This document shows positions 1 through 6,242 of a stretch of 15,412 bases of DNA, in pieces; position 1 is the first letter of the stretch, and the number at the start of each line of letters is the position of its first letter. The notes beneath the pieces are model-generated. The model saw nothing but the letters and a program-made list of their open reading frames with translations, ran no database searches and was not told the DNA's origin. Location of the stretch: contig DASVQA010000170.1 of assembly GCA_036389375.1 (NCBI GenBank), positions 1 through 15,412 of the forward strand, written 5' to 3'. The translations under genes were made by a program, and so were the position numbers. The stretch is from QHXQ01 sp036389375. Its GTDB lineage: Bacteria > Acidobacteriota > Blastocatellia > Pyrinomonadales > Pyrinomonadaceae.

Positions 1-648
1 GCGCCGCTTTATACCTCGCTCCGCCTGCGCGCGCCTTACGGCTTCACGGGCGCGGAAGAGTTGGCCTTCAACCAGATTCCCGAACTCGTCTGCTCGCGCA
101 GCATTACGGGGCCGCTGCTGATTGATCGGGGCTACACGCTCACTTTGTCAGACTCAATCGTTGATGCCGGGCAGGGCGTGGAGAACGACAAGGATGAGTA
201 CGCGGTGAGCGCGGCGGGCGACAAGTTGAAGGGCTGGGGGCCGCCCTTGCGCGTGGACGGCGCGACGTTTTTGGGGCGCGTGCGCGTCGAGAGCGTGAGC
301 GGCGGCGGTGGCATCTGGGTGCATGCGCTCGAAGCGCTCAACAACCAGACGGGCTGCATCAAGTTCAGCTACTTCTCAGGCGAGCCTGAAGACCGTCTGC
401 CGCAGAACCACGCGTGCGTCAAGGGGCCGGCCGCGCTGCTGCGCTTCAACAGCGAAATCTTTGGTCAGCCCGCCTACTGCCAGTTGGCGCACACCTGCGA
501 CCGGCGCATCCGCGAGCAGGGGCCGCACTCGGACGAGATGGGTGCTTACGGCTTTTTACTGGCGGCGCACAAGTGGCGCAACCTGCAAATACGTTTCCGC
601 GAGTTCATGCCGGTTGGTGTGCGCCCGCTCTTGATCCCCGTGACCTAA
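1..648 (+). CDS. C-terminal part of a probable eCIS-locus structural/accessory protein (5' truncated by window edge)
   Basis: The frame is open from base 1 to a TAA at 646-648, so only the last 215 residues are visible and the true start lies upstream. The visible part is rich in short beta strands (for example around the SITGPLLIDRGYTLTLSDSI and VRVESVSGGGGIWVHALEAL stretches), reading like the end of a beta-helix or beta-sandwich. It contains the phrases GCIKFSYFSG, RLPQNHACVKG and RNLQIRFREFMPVGVRPLLIPVT-like ending, which I recall from large proteins that sit directly before DUF6519 proteins in contractile-injection loci. That recognition is from memory, not from a search. There is no signal peptide or membrane segment in the visible part. 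It is followed after 12 nt by the DUF6519/beta-helix gene, so the two are almost certainly co-transcribed. A structural or baseplate-attached role is inferred from context only. Confidence 0.7.
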   Translation, partial: APLYTSLRLRAPYGFTGAEELAFNQIPELVCSRSITGPLLIDRGYTLTLSDSIVDAGQGVENDKDEYAVSAAGDKLKGWGPPLRVDGATFLGRVRVESVSGGGGIWVHALEALNNQTGCIKFSYFSGEPEDRLPQNHACVKGPAALLRFNSEIFGQPAYCQLAHTCDRRIREQGPHSDEMGAYGFLLAAHKWRNLQIRFREFMPVGVRPLLIPVT

Positions 649-654
649 GAGGAG
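648..654 (+). promoter_or_regulatory. Strong ribosome binding site for the DUF6519/beta-helix gene
   Basis: AGAGGAG begins on the last base of the upstream stop codon and sits 6 nt before the ATG at 661. This near-perfect Shine-Dalgarno match fixes the start of the downstream gene and shows tight operon packing. Confidence 0.75.
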
Positions 655-660
655 ACCGGA

Positions 661-3600
661 ATGAGAGGCGATTTCTCTAGCTGGCGCGACGAACGCGAGC
701 AGAATTTCAGCGGCGTCCTGCAACAACAAGGCCGGGTCATGCTCGACTCGGACTGGAACGCGCAGACGCGCATCGTCAACGACTGGCAGGACACGGCCGG
801 GCGCGACATCATCGGCGCGGGCGTCTGCGCCGTGCCAGCGGATGAGCCGAACGGCCTCAAGGTCGTCTCCGCTACGGTCAACAAGGGGCAGGTCGAGTTG
901 GGGCTGCTCACAGGGCGCGCATGGGCGGACGGCCTCCTCGTCCGTCTCTTCGGTCAAGACCCGGTCGCACGCATCGCCACCTATTTGCAGCCGCCCCTGC
1001 AAGCGCCACCCTTCGACGTGACGACCATCAAGCCGGGCGTGCGCGATGCCGTCATACTCGAAGTCTGGCGCGAAGAGATCAACGGTTTCCAGCTACCGGC
1101 CACGCTCGTCGAACCTGCGCTCGGCGGCCCCGACACGACCGAGCGCGTCCACACGGCCACGGCCCTGCGTCTGTTTCGCCTGAAGGCGGGCGACACCTGC
1201 GACAGTATCATTGCCGGTCTCAAAGACGACTTCACGAAGAAAGTTAAGTTGACCGTCAAACTGCAACCGACCGTGCCGACCAGCGGCGACTGTCCTGTGG
1301 TTGAAGGCGGCGGCTACACAGGCTTTGAGCACAATCTCTATCGCATCGAACTCGCGCAAGGGGCGACGGGCCAGCCGCCCATGTTCAAATGGTCGCAGAC
1401 GGGCGGTGGTCTCGTCGGGCGCGGTCTCTTCCACGCGGGCGCGAACGCGAACGAAAAAGGCTCGGTCGTCATCACCGCCAACTCGCAGGCGATCATCAAT
1501 TCCGGCCTCAACGAATTTTATCTCGAAGCCGTCGAATACAGTCCCGCGCCCGGCGGCGGCACGGGCTACGGCCACTGGCAGGTAACTTACGGCGCGCGCG
1601 TCGTCCTCAACAGCAACGGCGAGCTTGTGCTGCCCGCGCAGGCCACGCCGAACATGACCTTCTTCGGCTCTGTGCCGGGTTCGACCAAGCCCGTCTTCTT
1701 CCGCCTGTGGAACGGGCTTGCCAAAGTGGACGACTTCGTGCCCGCGCCCAAGATGCTGCAAGACGGCATCCTCTTGCAGTTCGAGCCGGGCGCGGACGGC
1801 ACGTATCGCGCGGGCGAAATCCAGAACCCCGACACGCTCATCAACAAGCAACCGCCCGCCGGCATCCGTTACACACGCGTCCCGCTCGGCGTGCTCGACT
1901 GGCAGAGCCAGAGCATCACCGCGCAACAAGGTCTCATCGCAGACTGTCGCCGCATCTTTCAACCGCTCACGAAGCTCTCGACCTGCTGCACCTTCCGCGT
2001 CGGCGACGGGCTGAGCAGTCACGGCGACTTCAAGAGCATTCAGGAAGCCATAGATCATCTGCCCGCTGCGGGCGGCGAAATCTGCGTCCTGCCCGGCCAT
2101 TACGAAGAGAACATACTCGTCGAGCATCGCCACGACATCACCATCAAGGGTTGCGGCGCGCGCACGCGCATCGTCTCGCGCCCCGCCACCGGCAACAACC
2201 CGTTCGCCGCGCCCGTCATCCACGTCCGCGAGTCGCAGAACATCAAACTCGAATCGCTGGCGGTTGAGGCGGCGCAATACGGATTCGGCATCCTGCTTGA
2301 AGGCCCGCCGCCCGCCACCGTTGACATCGGCAATCAGAAACAGATGCAACTGCGCAGCGTCGCGCTCAAGAACCTGCACGTCCGGGCTGCCCGCCTGAGC
2401 GCCGTCGCCGCGCACACGGGTCTTTTCTTAAGCATCACGGACTGCCAGATCGCCATGCACGACGAGCCGACGAGTTGGCCGGCCGTCTTCTTCGTCGCCG
2501 AAGACTCGGTCATCGAGCGCAACGTCATTCGCGTCATCTCGAAGCGCGAGGAGGCCGGCGGCGCAGGCGTCGTCAGCCAACTCGGCGAAGAGAACGTCAT
2601 CCCGGCCGAAGCCGGCCGCGGCGGGCTGCTGCTCGGCGGCACGTGCGCGCGCGTGCGCGTTATCAACAACCTGATTCAGGGCGGCATGGGCAACGGCATC
2701 ACGCTCGGCAGCTTCATCAAGAAGGACGACAAGGGCACGATCATTGACGGCTGGCATCCGGGCGGCCCACCCGAAGACGACCCGTGCGACCCGTGCAAAG
2801 ACGGTGACACCTACATCCTCGTCATCTACGCGTTCGACAAATCGACGCTCGAATCGGCCGGCCCGCTCACCGACATTCTGATCGAGCGCAATCGCATCGG
2901 CTACATGGGCCTCAACGGCATCGGCGTCGCCGGTTTCTTCGACCCGTCCGTGCAGGCCGCCATCAGCGTCGAACACCTGACCATCATCGGCAACGACATT
3001 CAACATTGCCTGCGCCGCAGCCTCGCAGACATTCCGCCGCACATGCTCGACCACATGGGCTACGGCGGCATCTCGCTCGCCGATGCGAGCTATCTCGTCG
3101 TGCGCGACAATCTCATCGCGCAGAACGGGCGCTCACACATCGAACCGCTCTGCGGCATCTTCATCCTGCACGGCGAGGGCATCGAAATCTCGCGCAACCG
3201 CATACTGCATAACGGCCCGAAGACCAAAGAACCGCTCGGCGCAGCCCGCCGGGGCCGGCGCGGCGGCATACAGATCGTGCATGGCGTTGCCCCGCTCGCG
3301 TTGGTCACGACGGGGCAGCAGAAGTTCGTCTCGGTCGCAGGCGTGCCGGCCGTCGTCGTGCATGAGAACATCGTGAGCGTGCCGGTCGGGCGCGCGTTGA
3401 CGATGTCGGCGTTCGGCTCCGTCTCGGTCGAAGACAATCAATTCACGAGTCGCGGGCTTGTCCCGAAAGAGGATGTGCAGACGTTTGCCGCGACGACCGT
3501 GCGGATCATCAACCTCGGCATCTCGATGAATCTGAGCGGCCTCGTCACCAGCTACGCGTGGCTGAAAAGCGGTTCGCTCATCGAACACATCGGCGGGCAG

Positions 3601-4227
3601 GAGAGCGATAATCTCTTGGACGATTTGAGCGGCGCGCTCGACGATCTCTGGACGGAGCAGAATCCCGGCAGCGGCGACGTGCTCTTTAACGGCAACCAGT
3701 GTGCGCTCGAACTGCAAGACGAGCCGGTCGGCGTGACGGGCCCCTCCGTCCTCATCTTCACGCTCGACGACATAGGCTTTAGCGACAATCAATGCCAGAG
3801 TCGCATCCGGCAAGGCATCCAGACGACCGAGGCTATCATCTTCGGCATCACGCTGCGCGTCAGCGACAACCACTTCAAGGAGCAGTTCTTCAAAGCTGCG
3901 CTGTCGGCCGTCACGCTCGGCGTGATGAACGTGACGACGGACAATGAAGCTACGCATTGTCTGATCGCGCGCGCGTGGCCGGGCATGCTCGCCTCGGCGC
4001 ACAACAAGGTGTTGCTGAGCGCGATTGATCCGAACGCCTGCCGGCCGCTGCAATTAATCGCGCAGAACTTCGGCCGCGCCAACGCCGTCACGCGCGTGGG
4101 CGGCGTCGTCGTGGACGGCGCGGGCGGTCTCAAACAGAGCGCCAGCGCGACGCAGACCGCTGCGACGTTCGGGGCAAGCGAGGAAGCGATTGAAACCAAG
4201 CCCGCCACGGACGAGAAGCGTGCTTGA
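661..4227 (+). CDS. DUF6519-type domain protein with long right-handed parallel beta-helix, eCIS-associated
   Basis: 1188 residues with the ATG at 661 supported by a strong ribosome binding site. The N-terminus (MRGDFSSWRDE, then GVLQQQGRVMLDSDWNAQ) matches the signature I know for DUF6519 proteins, which occur in contractile-injection and phage-tail-like loci; the domain seems to run to about residue 430. From residue 442 (two adjacent cysteines, then FRVGDG and SIQEAIDHLPAAGGEICVLPG) the protein has the start of a pectate-lyase-like parallel beta-helix. Many PbH1-like turns follow up to about residue 1120, such as INNLIQGG, ILIERNRIG, LTIIGNDI, LVVRDNLI, IEISRNRIL, VSVEDNQF and LRVSDNHF. 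A loop with CDPC (709-712) interrupts the helix. The tail is Ala/Thr-rich. No signal peptide is visible, as expected for a particle component. The beta-helix could be a fibre, spike decoration or glycan-binding/cleaving surface; no catalytic residues of a lyase can be assigned with confidence. Location in the particle is inference. Confidence 0.85.
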   Translation: MRGDFSSWRDEREQNFSGVLQQQGRVMLDSDWNAQTRIVNDWQDTAGRDIIGAGVCAVPADEPNGLKVVSATVNKGQVELGLLTGRAWADGLLVRLFGQDPVARIATYLQPPLQAPPFDVTTIKPGVRDAVILEVWREEINGFQLPATLVEPALGGPDTTERVHTATALRLFRLKAGDTCDSIIAGLKDDFTKKVKLTVKLQPTVPTSGDCPVVEGGGYTGFEHNLYRIELAQGATGQPPMFKWSQTGGGLVGRGLFHAGANANEKGSVVITANSQAIINSGLNEFYLEAVEYSPAPGGGTGYGHWQVTYGARVVLNSNGELVLPAQATPNMTFFGSVPGSTKPVFFRLWNGLAKVDDFVPAPKMLQDGILLQFEPGADGTYRAGEIQNPDTLINKQPPAGIRYTRVPLGVLDWQSQSITAQQGLIADCRRIFQPLTKLSTCCTFRVGDGLSSHGDFKSIQEAIDHLPAAGGEICVLPGHYEENILVEHRHDITIKGCGARTRIVSRPATGNNPFAAPVIHVRESQNIKLESLAVEAAQYGFGILLEGPPPATVDIGNQKQMQLRSVALKNLHVRAARLSAVAAHTGLFLSITDCQIAMHDEPTSWPAVFFVAEDSVIERNVIRVISKREEAGGAGVVSQLGEENVIPAEAGRGGLLLGGTCARVRVINNLIQGGMGNGITLGSFIKKDDKGTIIDGWHPGGPPEDDPCDPCKDGDTYILVIYAFDKSTLESAGPLTDILIERNRIGYMGLNGIGVAGFFDPSVQAAISVEHLTIIGNDIQHCLRRSLADIPPHMLDHMGYGGISLADASYLVVRDNLIAQNGRSHIEPLCGIFILHGEGIEISRNRILHNGPKTKEPLGAARRGRRGGIQIVHGVAPLALVTTGQQKFVSVAGVPAVVVHENIVSVPVGRALTMSAFGSVSVEDNQFTSRGLVPKEDVQTFAATTVRIINLGISMNLSGLVTSYAWLKSGSLIEHIGGQESDNLLDDLSGALDDLWTEQNPGSGDVLFNGNQCALELQDEPVGVTGPSVLIFTLDDIGFSDNQCQSRIRQGIQTTEAIIFGITLRVSDNHFKEQFFKAALSAVTLGVMNVTTDNEATHCLIARAWPGMLASAHNKVLLSAIDPNACRPLQLIAQNFGRANAVTRVGGVVVDGAGGLKQSASATQTAATFGASEEAIETKPATDEKRA

Positions 4228-4314
4228 TTAGTGAGCGCGCCGCGCCGCACTGGGGCGCAGCCAGCGCAACGATTGCGACGACCGAGCGGGTTGGCGTTTT
4301 TAAGCCCGCACAGC

Positions 4315-4322
4315 GAGAAAGG
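4315..4322 (+). promoter_or_regulatory. Ribosome binding site that decides the start of the coiled-coil/beta-sandwich gene
   Basis: GAGAAAGG lies 4 nt upstream of the ATG at 4327. The frame is also open upstream from a GTG at 4231, but that start has no comparable site and would add a basic, low-complexity 32-residue leader (SAPRRTGAQ...), so 4327 is preferred. Confidence 0.55.
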
Positions 4323-4326
4323 TTTT

Positions 4327-4968
4327 ATGGCAACAACAGACAGAATGAAAATCACCCCGACGCTCATCGCGCAGGAGATCGAACGCGGCATTGACGGCGC
4401 GGACGCCGAGCGCATCACGGAACTTGAGCGGCTCCTGCACGCGCGCCGCACACGCGAGCAGATGCTCAAACAGGAGCTTGAGCGCCTGAGCCAATTGCTG
4501 CCCGGCGATAGCCCGCGCCTCGTTGCGCTCGTCAACCAACTCGAAGCGAACGCCGCCCTGTTGCGCAACCTCCTGGTGGACATCGAGCGCAACAAGGTCG
4601 GCCTCTTGCAAGTGGACGAAAAGACGTTCGCGCTGCACGGCTTCGTCCGCCATTTAAATTTTCTCGGCTGGCCGAAACTCACCGTCGCGCTCTACGACGC
4701 GAACGGGCGCTGGCTCGATCAGCTAGGCTACGCGCATACGACGCCCGCCGGTTATTTTCTCATCAAGACCGGCATCGGCAATCAGAGCAGCGCGCCGCCC
4801 GGCTACCTGCGCGTAACGAACGAGGCGGGCCAGACGCTCCACGTTGACACCAAATTGATCGTGCCCCGACCGGGGCGCATCGTGTTCCGCGAGATCATCA
4901 TCTCCGGCGAGGTGCAGGCCGGCACGCCCGCAGGCGGCGCAGCGACCAGACCGCCCGCCGCCTCTTGA
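4327..4968 (+). CDS. Small coiled-coil plus beta-sandwich protein in eCIS cargo operon, function unknown
   Basis: 213 residues. Residues about 24-88 form a charged, leucine-rich helical stretch (ERITELERLLHARR, LKQELERLSQLL, QLEANAALLRNLLVDIE), likely a coiled coil. Residues about 98-195 read as a compact beta domain: FALHGFVRH, LTVALYDANGRW, a TTPAGYFLIKTG turn, GYLRVTNEAGQ, LHVDTKLIVPRPGRIVFREIIIS. The pattern 'polar turn, then AGYF' resembles carboxypeptidase-regulatory-like or transthyretin-like sandwich domains, but I cannot name a family. The tail is Ala/Pro/Gly-rich. There is no signal peptide. It sits 99 bp after the beta-helix gene and 12 bp before the first DUF4157 gene. Position between structural and cargo genes would fit an adaptor, chaperone or minor particle protein; this is inference only. 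An upstream GTG at 4231 is the alternative start. Confidence 0.8.
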   Translation: MATTDRMKITPTLIAQEIERGIDGADAERITELERLLHARRTREQMLKQELERLSQLLPGDSPRLVALVNQLEANAALLRNLLVDIERNKVGLLQVDEKTFALHGFVRHLNFLGWPKLTVALYDANGRWLDQLGYAHTTPAGYFLIKTGIGNQSSAPPGYLRVTNEAGQTLHVDTKLIVPRPGRIVFREIIISGEVQAGTPAGGAATRPPAAS

Positions 4969-4980
4969 AGCTGTCACCGC

Positions 4981-6219
4981 ATGAAAGCGTTTGCCATCAC
5001 GTCCGACGCAGACCGCGCCCGGCGACACCGCGCCGCCGCACAACCTGCGCCCGCCCTGACGATCGCGCCCGTCGCCCACGCGTCTGACGATGGCACGCTG
5101 CTGCAACGCAAAGGCCCTTGCGCCTGCGGCGGCGGCTGCGCGCGCTGCGCCGACGAAGGCAGCCAGCAGGCCAAGATTAAGGTCAGCACGCCCGGCGACC
5201 GGCACGAGCAAGAGGCCGACCGCATCGCCGAACAGGTCTTGCGTATGCCGGACGCGGCCACGACCCCCAACCCGGCGCGCCCCGCCCAACTCTCAGCGCC
5301 CGCCCTGCCCACGCAACTCGCGGCGCTCAGTGGCGGCGGCGCACCTCTGCCCGCGCACGTGCGCGCCTTCTTCGAGCCGCGTTTCGGGCGCGACTTCTCG
5401 ACCGTGCGCGTGCATACGGGCGCGGCGGCGGCCGAATCGGCGCGCGCTTTTCAGGCGCGCGCCTACACGTTCGACCGGCACATCGTCTTCGGGCGCGGGC
5501 AGTATGCACCGGACTCGACAGCGGGGCGGCGGCTGCTCGCGCACGAGTTGACGCACGTCGTACAGCAGGGCACAAGTCGCAGCCAACAGCCGTTCGTGCA
5601 GCGCGAGCCGGAGACGGGCGGTTCGTTTCAGCCGGTCGCGGGCGACGAGAAACAGAAGTGTCTGGATAAGTTCGACAAGTCAATGGACGAGATGGAAGCG
5701 CGGGTGAAGGACGCGACGGGCGCGGGCGTGGATGAGATCAAAGAGGCGGCGAAGACGCTGCGCCAGATGAAGAAGGACGGTAAGGTCGTCTGCGGCAATC
5801 AGGTCGGCGGCGGCAAGAACCGCGCCATCTACGATAACGCGACGGGGCAACTCCGTCTGCTCGTGAATATGGGTGATGTGGCCGGCTCGTCCTCGAATCT
5901 GGTACACGAAGGCATACATGCCGTGCAGGCCGCCAAGCATCCGAAGACCGCGCAGACCTATGCCAAACACAAGGGCGAGGAGCCGAGCAAGGATGCGACG
6001 GGCGCGCTCCTGATCAAGTGGAAGGCGTGGACGGAATACTGGGCGTATCGCCGGGCGATGGAATATGACAATCTTGACCCGAACCGCAAACCGGAGTACA
6101 AGCGGAAGCCGGACGAGGAAACACGCAAGCTTGAGGAAGTGAAAAAGGCCATCAACAACGCGCGGGCCATCAGCGGCGACAGCAGTTTCGATCCGGAAAC
6201 GTGGGAGCCGCCCAAGTAG
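4981..6219 (+). CDS. DUF4157 eCIS cargo protein with C-terminal HEGIH putative metallopeptidase domain
   Basis: 412 residues. In order: a basic Ala-rich leader (1-40); a CxCGGGCxxC motif (Cys 47, 49, 53, 56) that could bind a metal; a PGDRHEQEADRIAEQV segment (71-86) typical of the region before DUF4157; the DUF4157 core (about 122-198) ending in LLAHELTHVVQQG with His188, Glu189 and His192 as the zinc-site residues. DUF4157 is known as the N-terminal marker domain of many eCIS toxins. A Gln/Pro linker leads to a helical region (about 225-265) and a second HExxH-type site, LVHEGIHAVQA (His309, Glu310, His313). Downstream WTEYWAYRRAMEYDN supplies Glu352 in a TExxA context, a common third zinc ligand in toxin-type metallopeptidases. 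I infer a proteolytic or peptide-hydrolysing effector domain. No signal peptide or membrane helix is seen. The ATG at 4981 lies 12 nt after the previous stop; its ribosome binding site is weak. Cysteine 271 and cysteine 227 are isolated. Confidence 0.9.
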   Translation: MKAFAITSDADRARRHRAAAQPAPALTIAPVAHASDDGTLLQRKGPCACGGGCARCADEGSQQAKIKVSTPGDRHEQEADRIAEQVLRMPDAATTPNPARPAQLSAPALPTQLAALSGGGAPLPAHVRAFFEPRFGRDFSTVRVHTGAAAAESARAFQARAYTFDRHIVFGRGQYAPDSTAGRRLLAHELTHVVQQGTSRSQQPFVQREPETGGSFQPVAGDEKQKCLDKFDKSMDEMEARVKDATGAGVDEIKEAAKTLRQMKKDGKVVCGNQVGGGKNRAIYDNATGQLRLLVNMGDVAGSSSNLVHEGIHAVQAAKHPKTAQTYAKHKGEEPSKDATGALLIKWKAWTEYWAYRRAMEYDNLDPNRKPEYKRKPDEETRKLEEVKKAINNARAISGDSSFDPETWEPPK

Positions 6220-6242
6220 CCGGCGCGCGCGCTTCAAGCAGT

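Noticed and set aside
1093..2415. Long open frame of 440 codons on the minus strand opposite the beta-helix gene
   Set aside because: Composition is Arg/Ala/Asp-rich without domain signal, and the + strand frame has clear domain motifs and a strong ribosome binding site. High GC makes long antisense frames common.
4286..4309. Small hairpin gcggg...cccgc with a T-run in the loop before the coiled-coil gene
   Set aside because: Only 5 bp of stem with a 14-nt loop, expected by chance at this GC content; not enough for a terminator or attenuator call.
6201..6242. GTG start at 6201 for the second DUF4157 protein
   Set aside because: It would overlap the upstream gene by 19 nt and add residues that simply read through that gene's end; the ATG at 6243 is the simpler start.
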